Shown piece after piece: positions 1-9,693 of a stretch of 57,064 bases of DNA; position 1 is the first letter of the stretch; each line of letters opens with the position of its first letter. The notes beneath the pieces were generated by a model. The model had not been told where the DNA came from. It was given only the letters and a program-made list of their open reading frames with translations, and ran no database searches. This DNA comes from Gammaproteobacteria bacterium (lineage in GTDB: Bacteria; Pseudomonadota; Gammaproteobacteria; Xanthomonadales; Wenzhouxiangellaceae), in NCBI GenBank assembly GCA_021772955.1, contig JAJFKZ010000026.1:1-57064 (forward strand), in the 5' to 3' direction. The position numbers were made by a program, and so were the translations under genes.

Positions 1-2
1 GC

Positions 3-752
3 GAGCGCGTCTACATCATCACCGGCTCCAGTCGTGGCATCGGTCTGGCCACTGCCACCGCACTCGCCGCCCAGGGTGCAGCGGTGGTCATATCCAGTCG
101 CAAGCAAGAGGCCTGTGATGCCGTTGCGCAACGCTTGCGCAGTGACGGTGCCAAGGTGCTGGCGCAGGCCTGCCATATCGGCAAGCATGAGGATCTGCAG
201 CAGCTGATCGACAAGACCATTGCCGAATTCGGGCGTCTCGACGGGCTGGTGTGCAACGCTGCCAGCAACCCTGTGTATGGACCGCTGGCCGAGCTTGATC
301 AGCAAGCCTTTGATCTGATCATGCGCAACAATCTCTACAGCCAGATCGAACTGACACGCATGGCAGCCGCGCATTTGCAGGCAAGTGGCCATGGCGCGAT
401 TGTGCTGGTGTCCAGTGTTGCCGGACTCAGCGGCCAGACCAATCTGGGCGCCTATGCCATCTCCAAGGCCGGTGAAATGCAACTGGCGCGAAATCTGGCG
501 CTGGAATACAGCCGCCAGCAGATTCGCGTCAACAGTGTGGCGCCGGGTTTGATACGTACCGACTTTTCCCAGGCCTTGCTGGCCGATGCCGACAAGGTCA
601 GGCAATTGGAACGGCAACTGCCCAGCGGCCGCGTCGGCGAGCCCGAGGACATCGCCGGCGTGATTGCGTTCTTGCTGTCTGACGCTGCCGCCTACGTGAA
701 TGGTCAGACCATCGTCGCGGACGGCGGCATGCTCATCGCACAATCTTTATGA
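3..752 (+). CDS. SDR-family oxidoreductase, 5' truncated by window edge
   Basis: Open frame from base 3 (ERVYIITGSSRGIGLATATALA): TGSSRGIG Rossmann motif, YAISKAGE active-site motif, C-terminal YVNGQTIVADGG. Confidence 0.9.
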   Translation, partial: ERVYIITGSSRGIGLATATALAAQGAAVVISSRKQEACDAVAQRLRSDGAKVLAQACHIGKHEDLQQLIDKTIAEFGRLDGLVCNAASNPVYGPLAELDQQAFDLIMRNNLYSQIELTRMAAAHLQASGHGAIVLVSSVAGLSGQTNLGAYAISKAGEMQLARNLALEYSRQQIRVNSVAPGLIRTDFSQALLADADKVRQLERQLPSGRVGEPEDIAGVIAFLLSDAAAYVNGQTIVADGGMLIAQSL

Positions 753-1588
753 GTCAGCACACCATGCAACATTTACAGCATCGAACCGCCGTGATTACCG
801 GCGCGGCCAGCGGCCTGGGCGCGGCCATGGCCAAACACCTGGCGCTGGCCGGTTTTCAGGTTGCGATCACCGACCGTGACCTGCAGCAGGCTCAGGCGCT
901 GCTGGATCAACATGCCTTTCCGGCCGGCAGTTTTGCTGCCGAACTGGATGTCAATAATGCACAGCACTGGCAGCAACTGCTGTCGCAAGTGCAATCGCAA
1001 TGGCCCGGGCTGGGCCTGTTGATCAACAATGCTGGCGTGGCCGCCGCCGGGCCGATACAGGATGATCCGCTGGCCAACTGGCGCTGGTTGTTTGACATCA
1101 ACGTGTTTGGCGTTACCGCCGGTTGTCAGACTTTTTTGCCGCTGCTGCTGCAGCAGAACAATGGCCACATCATCAACATCGCCTCGTTTGCGGCGCTGGC
1201 CGGGGCTCCGGCACTGAGCAATTATGGTGCCAGCAAGGCAGCCGTGCTGGCCTTGTCAGAAAGTCTGTATACCGAGCTGGCAGCCAGCGAGGTGGCGGTC
1301 AGTGTCGCCTGCCCGGCCTTTATTCAAACGGCATTGCTGGATAACATGCGAGTTCCGGTGGACAGCTACAAGCAACGCGCCGCACGCTGGATGCAGACCT
1401 CGGGTGTCAGCGCCGATGATTTTGCCAGACTGGTGTTTAGCGCGGCCGGAAAACGCCGTTTTCTGATTCTCACGCACACCAACACGCGTTGGATGTGGCG
1501 CTTGAAACGCTGGTGCCCGGCAGTCTACTATGCGCTGCTGCGACGCAGTGTGCGTCACCAGGCCCGGCGTCGTGGCAAACAAACGTAA
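749..1588 (+). CDS. SDR-family oxidoreductase
   Basis: TGAASGLGAAMA cofactor motif, NNAG, YGASKAAV active-site motif; start overlaps the preceding stop by 4 bp. Confidence 0.9.
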   Translation: MSQHTMQHLQHRTAVITGAASGLGAAMAKHLALAGFQVAITDRDLQQAQALLDQHAFPAGSFAAELDVNNAQHWQQLLSQVQSQWPGLGLLINNAGVAAAGPIQDDPLANWRWLFDINVFGVTAGCQTFLPLLLQQNNGHIINIASFAALAGAPALSNYGASKAAVLALSESLYTELAASEVAVSVACPAFIQTALLDNMRVPVDSYKQRAARWMQTSGVSADDFARLVFSAAGKRRFLILTHTNTRWMWRLKRWCPAVYYALLRRSVRHQARRRGKQT

Positions 1589-1668
1589 GCGCACCGTAGC
1601 TGACTGACAGTCAGTGCCGCCTGGGCTGACTCACTGCTGCTCGACTCACACCTGCTCACCGGCCCGGA

Positions 1669-2676
1669 TTACAAGCGCGAATACACCGCGTCAGCAAAGC
1701 TTTGGGTCGTGCCACTGCCGCCCAGGTCCGGAGTCAGCCGATCCTTGGCGATGATGGTCTCGCGAATTGCATGGCGCAATGTTTCGGCACAACCATGCTG
1801 GTCGATGTGATCCAGCATCATCGCTGCCGCCAGCATCAAGGCGCCGGGATTGGCGATACCCTGTCCGGCGATGTCCGGAGCCGAGCCATGCACTGCCTCG
1901 AACATGGATGCCGTAGCGCCGATGTTGGCCCCAGGGGCCAGTCCCAGGCCGCCGACCAGACCAGCGCACAAATCGGAAATGATGTCGCCGAACAGGTTGG
2001 TGGTCACGATGACATCAAAGCGCGATGGATCCATCACCAGTCGCATGGCGCAGGCGTCGACGATGATTTCATCGAACTCGATGTCCTGGTACTCTGCGGC
2101 CACTTTTCTGGCCGCATCCAGGAATATCCCCGATACCGCCTTGAGGATATTGGCTTTGTGCACTGCTGTGACTTTTTTCCGGCCCTGCTTGCGCGCCAGA
2201 TCAAAGGCATAGTGGCAGATGCGCTCGCAGGCATGACGCGTGTTGACCATTTTTGATTCCGCCCGCTCACCATCATCACTGACGAAGGAATCCAGCGCCA
2301 GATAGGCGCCCTCGGTGTTTTCGCGTACGGTAATGATGTCCACGTTTTCATAGCGCGACAAGGTGCCAGGAAACGACAGTGCCGGACGCACGTTGGCATA
2401 CATGTCGAACTGGTTGCGCAAGGTCACGTTGAGCGAGCGAAAACCACCACCGACGGGCGTCATCAATGGCCCTTTCAGCACCACGCCATGTTGCTCGATC
2501 ATGGCCAGCGTTCGGTCCGGAAGCAACTCGTTGCATTCTTGCTGTGCCACCAGACCAGCCTGGACATAGATAAACTCCAGATCACAATCCAGCCGCACCA
2601 GTGCCCCGACCGTAGCCTTGATGATTTCCGGTCCGATCCCGTCGCCGGGGATCACGACAATCTTGCGCGCACTCAT
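1669..2676 (-). CDS. Isocitrate/isopropylmalate dehydrogenase family, probably NAD-dependent isocitrate dehydrogenase
   Basis: IPGDGIGPEI, TVRENTEGAY, NLFGDIISDLCAGLVGGLGLAPGANIG, FEAVHGSAPDIAGQGIANP. Confidence 0.9.
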   Translation of the reverse strand: MSARKIVVIPGDGIGPEIIKATVGALVRLDCDLEFIYVQAGLVAQQECNELLPDRTLAMIEQHGVVLKGPLMTPVGGGFRSLNVTLRNQFDMYANVRPALSFPGTLSRYENVDIITVRENTEGAYLALDSFVSDDGERAESKMVNTRHACERICHYAFDLARKQGRKKVTAVHKANILKAVSGIFLDAARKVAAEYQDIEFDEIIVDACAMRLVMDPSRFDVIVTTNLFGDIISDLCAGLVGGLGLAPGANIGATASMFEAVHGSAPDIAGQGIANPGALMLAAAMMLDHIDQHGCAETLRHAIRETIIAKDRLTPDLGGSGTTQSFADAVYSRL

Positions 2677-2951
2677 GCTGAAAGACCGGCAGCTTTGGCG
2701 TTGCTGGCCAGCAAAGTATCCAGCTGCCCATTGCGCTCCAGCGCATTGAGGTCATCAAAGCCACCGATGTGCTGATCGCCAATGAAGATCTGCGGCACCG
2801 TCTTGCGACCGCTGAGTTCTATCATGCGCTGACGCAACTCGGCATTGCCCTCGATATCAATCAGTTCGTAATCAACACCCTTGCTGTTGAACAACTGCTT
2901 TGCCATGCGGCAGTAGGGGCAATATTCTTTGCTGTAAATAACGATGTTCAT
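2673..2951 (-). CDS. grxC: Glutaredoxin 3
   Basis: IYSKEYCPYCRMAKQLF (CPYC), TVPQIFIGDQHIGGFDDL. Confidence 0.9.
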   Translation of the reverse strand: MNIVIYSKEYCPYCRMAKQLFNSKGVDYELIDIEGNAELRQRMIELSGRKTVPQIFIGDQHIGGFDDLNALERNGQLDTLLASNAKAAGLSA

Positions 2952-2981
2952 AGCTCTCCATTCAAGGCGTGTGTGGATGAT

Positions 2982-3413
2982 TCATATGCAGCTGACGGGT
3001 TTCGGCAACCCGGCATAGCAGCTCAACTGCCGTGCTGGCGAATCCGGGAACAGAGCATACAGATAGCGACTGGAAGCCAATTCCGGCGACAGGCGCTTGC
3101 GCACTGCTGCCACCAGCAGTCGCATGCCCGGGGCGATGCCATAGTCTGCATGGTAATCGCGCACAAACCGGATCAACTGCCAGTGTGCTTCGGTCAACTT
3201 GATATTATCGCCTGCCGCCAGCTGAATGGCCAGTGCTTCTGTCCAATCTTCTGCCTTTAACACGTGCCCATGCTGATCCAGTTCGACCTGGATTGGCGTT
3301 GTTGCAGCAGCCGTCCGGTCAGTGACGTGATGTGCTGCCTGCGGGTCCGGCTTGCTCATGACCAGCTGCGCTGCAGTGGGTGCTGTTTGACCAGCTGCAG
3401 TATCTGTGTCCAT
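2982..3413 (-). CDS. tusE: TusE/DsrC-family sulfur relay protein
   Basis: DsrC-like core (LTEAHWQLIRFVRDYHADYGIAPGMRLLVAAV) and conserved C-terminal Cys (CYAGLPKPVSCI); last gene of a tusDCBE-like run. Confidence 0.85.
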   Translation of the reverse strand: MDTDTAAGQTAPTAAQLVMSKPDPQAAHHVTDRTAAATTPIQVELDQHGHVLKAEDWTEALAIQLAAGDNIKLTEAHWQLIRFVRDYHADYGIAPGMRLLVAAVRKRLSPELASSRYLYALFPDSPARQLSCYAGLPKPVSCI

Positions 3414-3655
3414 GTCAATAGTTTTACTGCTGGCGGTATGTACTCTGGACCAGCCAACTGTAACCAGTCTTTCGCGCAGACATAAACATGCGTGCTCGCC
3501 GTCAGTTTTTCAAACTCAGGGTGCGCGGCCAGCACGACTGCGTCTGCCAGCAGCACTACCGCGTCTGTCGATGCGGCGGCATCGACACAGCGTTGCAACA
3601 AGGCGCTATCCCCGGCTGCGCCCATCAACCAGTGCATGCAGCTGCGCTCAGACAT
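3356..3655 (-). CDS. tusB: TusB/DsrH-like sulfur relay protein
   Basis: Small protein between TusC-like and TusE-like genes; VVLLADAVV and HVYVCAKDWLQLAG; position plus weak motif. Confidence 0.65.
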   Translation of the reverse strand: MSERSCMHWLMGAAGDSALLQRCVDAAASTDAVVLLADAVVLAAHPEFEKLTASTHVYVCAKDWLQLAGPEYIPPAVKLLTWTQILQLVKQHPLQRSWS

Positions 3656-4043
3656 GGATCAGGTGTCGGCAATGACGTTGCAGTTGTTGCAATTTTACCT
3701 GCGGCAGCAGCACAACCGCCACCGCCAGTTGTTGCGCATCAGCACCGTAGCGCGACCAGTCTTCGACACTGACGTAAATCCTCGCGCCCAGTTCCTCGGC
3801 AGCGCCCCACAGCTTGCGCCAGTGGCCAGCTGCTGTTGTGCCAGCCGGCTGCTCTTTGCGCGGCAACTGCAGCACAGCCGCACCACTGACGAATAACATG
3901 ACCGGCCAGTCCATGCTCACCAGCGCCAACGGCCAATCCAGGGTTTCTCGCGGACAACTCACTGGCACGCGCTCAATCAACACAGCGATGCAGTCGTCTG
4001 ACGGCGCCTCGGCAGCCGGATGCTGGTCGAACTCAGGCAGCAA
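3648..4043 (-). CDS. tusC: TusC/DsrF-like sulfur relay protein
   Basis: DsrEF-like pattern (FVSGAAVLQL, ELGARIYVSVEDWSRYG) and position between TusD- and TusB-like genes. Confidence 0.65.
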   Translation of the reverse strand: MLPEFDQHPAAEAPSDDCIAVLIERVPVSCPRETLDWPLALVSMDWPVMLFVSGAAVLQLPRKEQPAGTTAAGHWRKLWGAAEELGARIYVSVEDWSRYGADAQQLAVAVVLLPQVKLQQLQRHCRHLIHV

Positions 4044-4392
4044 AGCTGATCACCCGATCGGCCACATGCAACAGTTCAGCCAGCTCGATCAGGCCGGATT
4101 GCTGCCATGGTGCTGCCGGTTCCAGTCGAGTGCGGCGACTCAGGCTGGCCCGGCACAGCAGTAAGTGCAGTGCAGGTTTTTTATCGTCGGCCATAGCCAG
4201 CTGCAGATAAGCGTCATTGGCCGCCTGCAGACCAGGGTCAAATGCTTGTACCGGGAGTGCGTGATAGACGCCATCGGCATGAAAAAAAACCGTCACCTGC
4301 AACCCCTCTGCCAACGCCGAGGCTGCCAGCTGCAACGCCGCAGCCGCACGCGTACTGCTTGGTGCGGTGTGTACGATCAGCAATAAATGCAT
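4033..4392 (-). CDS. tusD: TusD/DsrE-like sulfur relay protein
   Basis: DsrE-like start (MHLLLIVHTAPSSTRAAAALQLAASALAEGLQVTVFFHADGVYHAL); first gene of the tusDCBE-like run. Confidence 0.75.
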   Translation of the reverse strand: MHLLLIVHTAPSSTRAAAALQLAASALAEGLQVTVFFHADGVYHALPVQAFDPGLQAANDAYLQLAMADDKKPALHLLLCRASLSRRTRLEPAAPWQQSGLIELAELLHVADRVISFAA

Positions 4393-4594
4393 AAACCACC
4401 TGAGTCCGGGTCAATCATGGGCCTAATTGAACAAGTGAACATCCACATCACGCTGCCATTATAATCTGAGCTGGGAATTGATATTGAACGCCGGCAGCCT
4501 GAATGGCTGTCATCGCTTGAAGTTCTGGAGACACCATGATCGGTTCTGGAAAGGGCCGCTCAGACGCATCATTGAGCCATGACTTCATTGAACC

Positions 4595-6178
4595 ATGATG
4601 TTTAGAGCACAGTCTTACACCTTTATGCCAAACATGCAGCCAGACTACGCCAGCAACCCGACCTTTCCTGCACCGCGACTTGTGAGTCTGCTGCTGCCGG
4701 TTGGCATACTGCTTTGTGCCATGCTTGCAGGTACCCAGCCGCTGTATGCCCAATCAGGCAGCGCGGCCGGTCGTGTGCAGCTTCCCGACCTGGGGTCATC
4801 TGCCAGCACCCTGATTCCCGAGCATGAGGCCAAAGCCTATTCCCGCTACCTGCTCAGTCAACTGCGACAGTATGACTACGTGTTGGACGATCCGCTGGTT
4901 GAAGCGTATTTTCAGGACATGGCGTTTCGTATCGTCGCGGTCAGTGACGAGCCAGATCGTCAATACTTGTTTACCGTACTCAACGAACCCAGCATCAATG
5001 CCTTCGCCGTGCCCGGGGGGCTGGTGGCGTTGCACACCGGCATGATCCTGGAAGCCGACAATGCCAGCGAAATTGCCGGTGTGCTGGCGCATGAAATCGC
5101 CCACATCAGCCAGCAACATGCGGCACGGCGCTTTGAAGCCGCACAGAAAATGTCGGTACCGCTGATGATTGCCGCGATCGGCCTGATCCTGGTTGGCGGC
5201 ACCGGCGCCATTGCACCGGCGATCATGGGTACGCAGGGCGTGGCCATGCAGCAGCAGATCAATTACACCCGCGCCAACGAGCATGAAGCCGATCGCATCG
5301 GTATCTCGTGGCTGTCAGCAGCCGGGTTTGATCCTAACGCCATGGCCACGATGTTCAACAAACTGGGTCGCGCCTCGCGTAATTTCGCGATCGAAGTTCC
5401 GGAATACCTGCGTACCCATCCGGTTTCATCCACGCGCATTGCGGAGGCAAAAAACCGCGCCGCCTCGATGCCGCAACGCGTAGTCCAGCCCAGCCTTGAT
5501 TTTTTCCTGATTCAGGCACGGGTGCAGGTTTTGACCAGCAAGCGGCCGGAACAGGCCCTGCAGGCATTTCGGGACAAACTGCGCAAGGATGACAGTCCAT
5601 TGCCGGAGGCCTGGCTGTACGGTGAAGCGCTGGCACTGCAACAAATGGGTGACTATGACCAGGCCCGCGAAAACATCCAGACCCTGCTGGGCATGAACCC
5701 AACCCGGCTGGAGTACCAGATCGCTCGCGCGCAGCTGGAACTGGATGCCGGCAACACCGCCCAGAGCATCGATCAGTTCGAAATTTTATACCGCAAGTTT
5801 GCCGGCAACCGCACCCTGGGCCGCTACTATGCACAGGCGCTGCTGAAAACCCAGGAACCGGAACTGGCGGCACGTGCCGGTGAGATTCTGCGCAACGACT
5901 TGCTGGTGCATCGGGATGATCCGAAACTGTATGAACTACAGGCCCAGGCAGCACACCTGGCCGGGGATGATATTCGCGCCAGCAGTGCCAGCGCTGAATC
6001 CAGTTACTGGCGCGGTCAGATACACGACGCCATCAGCCAGCTGCGACGACTCAACAACCGCGATGACCTGAACTATTATCAACGCGCCAGGATCAGCAAC
6101 CGACTGGCCGAAATGCAGCTGGAGCTGGAACAACTGGTGAGCCTCGGCTACATCAGCGCCACTGCAGACACCGGCTGA
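4595..6178 (+). CDS. bepA: M48-family metalloprotease with C-terminal TPR region, BepA-like
   Basis: HEIAH zinc motif, signal-like N-terminus, NAFAVPGG, RANEHEADRIG; repeat-rich C-terminal half. Exact start uncertain. Confidence 0.8.
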   Translation: MMFRAQSYTFMPNMQPDYASNPTFPAPRLVSLLLPVGILLCAMLAGTQPLYAQSGSAAGRVQLPDLGSSASTLIPEHEAKAYSRYLLSQLRQYDYVLDDPLVEAYFQDMAFRIVAVSDEPDRQYLFTVLNEPSINAFAVPGGLVALHTGMILEADNASEIAGVLAHEIAHISQQHAARRFEAAQKMSVPLMIAAIGLILVGGTGAIAPAIMGTQGVAMQQQINYTRANEHEADRIGISWLSAAGFDPNAMATMFNKLGRASRNFAIEVPEYLRTHPVSSTRIAEAKNRAASMPQRVVQPSLDFFLIQARVQVLTSKRPEQALQAFRDKLRKDDSPLPEAWLYGEALALQQMGDYDQARENIQTLLGMNPTRLEYQIARAQLELDAGNTAQSIDQFEILYRKFAGNRTLGRYYAQALLKTQEPELAARAGEILRNDLLVHRDDPKLYELQAQAAHLAGDDIRASSASAESSYWRGQIHDAISQLRRLNNRDDLNYYQRARISNRLAEMQLELEQLVSLGYISATADTG

Positions 6179-6262
6179 ACAGTGTCAGCCGCTGCACATC
6201 TGGCATTGGCGTTATTGCGATCAGCACCGACAGGTGCTCACTGCGCATGCTGATGTCACCGA

Positions 6263-6295
6263 CAGTCATACATTCGTAACATTAATAACTATAAT
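6263..6295 (+). promoter_or_regulatory. Candidate Pho box and -10 upstream of phoB
   Basis: CAGTCAT (6263-6269) N4 TCGTAAC (6274-6280), then a perfect TATAAT (6290-6295) 9 nt further on. Confidence 0.5.
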
Positions 6296-6326
6296 CTGTA
6301 GTAATGTTCATGCAACTGACAGGCTT

Positions 6327-7058
6327 ATGCAGCAGGCCACATCATTGACTGGCCCCACCATCAAAGCCGACGTTTTGATCGTCGATGACGAACCGGCCAT
6401 TCGCGATATGCTGGCCTTCGCGCTGCAGCGAGTCGGCATGACCACACGCAGCGCCGAAGACGCTGAGCATGCACTGCATGCGATCGCCGACAAGCGCCCC
6501 GACATTGTGCTGCTGGACTGGATGATGCCCGGCATCAGCGGGCTGGATCTGGCCCGCCGCCTGCGCCGCGAGGACTTTACCCGGGACCTGCCAATCATCA
6601 TGCTCACCGCACGCGCCGCTGAGGACGATCGCGTGCATGGACTGGATTGCGGTGTTGACGACTACCTCATCAAACCATTTTCACCGCGCGAACTGATCGC
6701 CAGGGTCAAGGCCCTGCTACGCCGCACCAGCCATACTGATGCCGAAGGCTGCATTACTTCCGGGGACATTATCCTCGACGGCGAAAGCCATCAGGTCAAG
6801 GTAAAGGGTCAACTCGTGAGCATGGGCCCAACTGAATACCGCTTGCTGGAATTTTTCATGAGCCATGTCGGCAAGGCCTATAATCGTACTCAATTACTGG
6901 ACCACGTCTGGGGCACCAATGTGTATGTGGAAGAACGCACCGTGGATGTACACATACGACGTTTGCGCGTAGCACTGGGGCAGTACCATGTGGCCCATTA
7001 TATTCAGACTATCCGCGGACACGGCTATCGATTCAGCCCGCATGCAATCAGTAACTGA
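6327..7058 (+). CDS. phoB: Phosphate regulon response regulator PhoB
   Basis: Receiver domain (VLIVDDEP, LLDWMMPG, LTARAAEDD, DYLIKPFSPREL) and OmpR-type winged helix (MGPTEYRLLEFFM, VYVEERTVDVHIRRLR). Start 6327 preferred over the 6234 ORF start, which overlaps the likely promoter. Confidence 0.9.
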   Translation: MQQATSLTGPTIKADVLIVDDEPAIRDMLAFALQRVGMTTRSAEDAEHALHAIADKRPDIVLLDWMMPGISGLDLARRLRREDFTRDLPIIMLTARAAEDDRVHGLDCGVDDYLIKPFSPRELIARVKALLRRTSHTDAEGCITSGDIILDGESHQVKVKGQLVSMGPTEYRLLEFFMSHVGKAYNRTQLLDHVWGTNVYVEERTVDVHIRRLRVALGQYHVAHYIQTIRGHGYRFSPHAISN

Positions 7059-7171
7059 CAAGCATACGGCTGCACAGGAAGCCTGGTCGGTAGCAAACCG
7101 GCATGGGCAGATAAGTGGTGGCATCAATTCAGGGCGGCAATGACAAGACTGCCAGTTACGCGATTCTGATG

Positions 7172-8569
7172 ACCATGGCCAGGTTTCTATCCAGTAAAGC
7201 CAGCAAAATACATCTTACCCTGACCGCAGTGCTGCTGCTTGCCACATCGCTGCTCGGCTTGCTTACTGCTTCGTGGTGGCCGGTGCTCTTGCTGCTGACA
7301 GGCATGTTGATATGGCAGAACTGGCAGCTGCTGAAGCTGGAGCAGCTCATCAGTCACCACGGTATCAATGAGGATCAGCATCGCAGCCTGCAATTGCGCG
7401 GCATTTATCGGAAGATCCAGCAGCGTCTTTTGTTGCTGGAAATGCAGCGCCGACGACAGCGTAAATTACTCAAGAGCACGGTGCGCGAACTGCGATTCAT
7501 CACCGAATCCTTTCCCGAGCCTGCCATCATGCTGGACGATCGCGGCCACCTCATCTGGTTCAACCCTGCGGCGGCAAGACAGCTGCGACTGCGCAAGCCC
7601 GATGATCATGGCCAGCCACTGATCAATATCCTGCGTTACCCCGCTTTTACCGACTGGCTCGCCGAGGGTCTATCTCGCCCGATCGACATCAACAGCCCTG
7701 CCGACAGCAACATCAAGCTCAACGTGCGCCTGTTCATGCTTAACCAAAGGCGCCGTCTGCTGCTTTTTCGTGATGTTACCGAACTGCGCAACGTGGAGCA
7801 GGTGCGGCGTGATTTTGTCGCCAATGTCTCCCACGAACTGCGCACCCCGCTGACCGTGCTGATCGGCTACCTTGAAACCATGCTCGATGAAACTGACCCA
7901 GGCATCCGTATGCTCAGCGAGCGCATGCGGGAGCAGACTGCTGCCATGCGCAATCTGATCGATGACCTGATCGAGATCTCGCGCCTGCAGTCTCAGCCTG
8001 CTGATCACCAACAAGATGTGGTCGATGTCTGTGGCCTGCTCGCGGCGCTGGAAAAACAGGCCGCCAGCCTGAATGACAAGCAACATCAGCTGCACTTTCG
8101 GTGCGACTCACCCCACCATCTGCTGGCCTCCGCCAAGGATCTGGAAAGTGCGTTCGCCAACCTGATCATAAACGCCATTCGCTACACGCCCGCCAAGGGC
8201 CACATACAGGTCAGCTGGGAAATCCACGAGAGTGCGGCGGTGTTTAGTGTCAGTGACGATGGTATAGGCATTCCCAAGGAAGACATTCCGCGTCTGACCG
8301 AACGCTTTTATCGCGTTACCAAGGACCGCTCACGCGCCAGTGGCGGCTCCGGATTGGGTCTGGCCATTGTCAAGCACGTACTCAATGCGCATGATGCACG
8401 CCTGGAAATCAACAGTGAACTGAATCGTGGCAGCACCTTCAGCTGCCTGTTTCCGCTAACGCGACTGGTCGCTGCAGCTGACGCCAAACGGCTGCATGAC
8501 AACAGTAAAATCGCTGGCGAATCCGCTGGCAATGCCGCGCTGCTCAACAACTCTACCGGTGACTTGTGA
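7172..8569 (+). CDS. phoR: Phosphate regulon sensor histidine kinase PhoR
   Basis: N-terminal hydrophobic segments, PAS-like region, FVANVSHELRTPLTVL H-box, GSGLGLAIVKHVL; directly downstream of phoB. ORF can extend to 7115. Confidence 0.9.
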   Translation, partial: TMARFLSSKASKIHLTLTAVLLLATSLLGLLTASWWPVLLLLTGMLIWQNWQLLKLEQLISHHGINEDQHRSLQLRGIYRKIQQRLLLLEMQRRRQRKLLKSTVRELRFITESFPEPAIMLDDRGHLIWFNPAAARQLRLRKPDDHGQPLINILRYPAFTDWLAEGLSRPIDINSPADSNIKLNVRLFMLNQRRRLLLFRDVTELRNVEQVRRDFVANVSHELRTPLTVLIGYLETMLDETDPGIRMLSERMREQTAAMRNLIDDLIEISRLQSQPADHQQDVVDVCGLLAALEKQAASLNDKQHQLHFRCDSPHHLLASAKDLESAFANLIINAIRYTPAKGHIQVSWEIHESAAVFSVSDDGIGIPKEDIPRLTERFYRVTKDRSRASGGSGLGLAIVKHVLNAHDARLEINSELNRGSTFSCLFPLTRLVAAADAKRLHDNSKIAGESAGNAALLNNSTGDL

Positions 8570-8571
8570 AC

Positions 8572-9693
8572 ATGCACTGTGCGTGGCAAACAACCCGCAA
8601 GTCAGGCTATGCTGATGACCAGTTGCAGTGCCCGGTACCAGCAACCCGGCCATTATTGGGACTGTTACATGCGGCTTTGTTGTTGTCGATATTGTTACAA
8701 GCCTGCAGCTGTGTCCAGGCTCGACAGCCAGATGTCGATTCAGTTGCTGAAAACATTCCAAACCAGGCCATACGACGCGGTCAATTGATCTCCACCGGAT
8801 CAGTGACCATGGCCGAATTGATGTATGAAATTGCCCGCCAGCTGAACGCCAGCCATCCCGAGTTCAGCATGCAGGTGCACGCCTCCGGCTCAGCCACCGC
8901 ACCACCGGCGCTGACCGAAGGCACTGCCAACGTTGGCGCCATGAGCCGCGCCATGAGCAGTGCCGAGCTGGAGCAGTTTCGGCAGCGCCACGGCTATGAC
9001 CTGACCCGAATCATCGTTGCATTTGACGCCATCGTCATCATTGTCAATCCCCGCAACCGCCTTACCTCGATTAGTCTGGAGGAGATTGACCGAGTGTTTT
9101 CAGCCAGCAGTGCCTGCCCCCAGAACCTTGACCAGCATGGCTTCAGTCGTTGGGACGAGCTGATTCAGCAATCCGAAACTCATCAGCCAGGCGCGCTGGC
9201 CGGTCGTTCCATGCAACGCTTCAGCCGCAATTCCGCCTCCGGCACCTACTCCTGGTTTCGCGAACATGCACTGTGCGGTGGTGCAATGGCCGTTGCGGTC
9301 AATCACATGCCCAGCCACAACGCCATTGTCAACGCGGTGCGCCACAGCGTTAATGGCATTGGCTATGTCGGCTTTGCACACAGTGGCTACGGCATCAAAA
9401 CCCTGCCAATCAGAATGACCAGTGATTCTGATCAGCTGTTGCTGGCCAATCGAGACAACATTGTTGACGGCAGCTACCCATTGTCCAGACAACTGTATCT
9501 GTATCTGAATCTACCACCCGACCGCGACCTGAGCCCGGCCATGCGCAGCTTGCTGAGCATGCTTTTTTCAACTACTGGCGAAGCCATCATTGCACGTGCC
9601 AGGCTTATGCCGCTGAGCACCAGTCAGCAGCAACAGCAACTACAGGGCATAATGGCAGCGTCAGTTACAACAGCAACAACCAGGCCACCATGA
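8572..9693 (+). CDS. pstS: PstS-like phosphate ABC transporter substrate-binding protein, possible lipoprotein
   Basis: GSVTMAELMYEIARQLN, SGSATAPPALTEGTANVGAMSRAM, NSASGTYSWFREH, GIGYVGFA; possible lipobox LQAC. Alternative GTG start at 8566. Confidence 0.85.
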   Translation: MHCAWQTTRKSGYADDQLQCPVPATRPLLGLLHAALLLSILLQACSCVQARQPDVDSVAENIPNQAIRRGQLISTGSVTMAELMYEIARQLNASHPEFSMQVHASGSATAPPALTEGTANVGAMSRAMSSAELEQFRQRHGYDLTRIIVAFDAIVIIVNPRNRLTSISLEEIDRVFSASSACPQNLDQHGFSRWDELIQQSETHQPGALAGRSMQRFSRNSASGTYSWFREHALCGGAMAVAVNHMPSHNAIVNAVRHSVNGIGYVGFAHSGYGIKTLPIRMTSDSDQLLLANRDNIVDGSYPLSRQLYLYLNLPPDRDLSPAMRSLLSMLFSTTGEAIIARARLMPLSTSQQQQQLQGIMAASVTTATTRPP

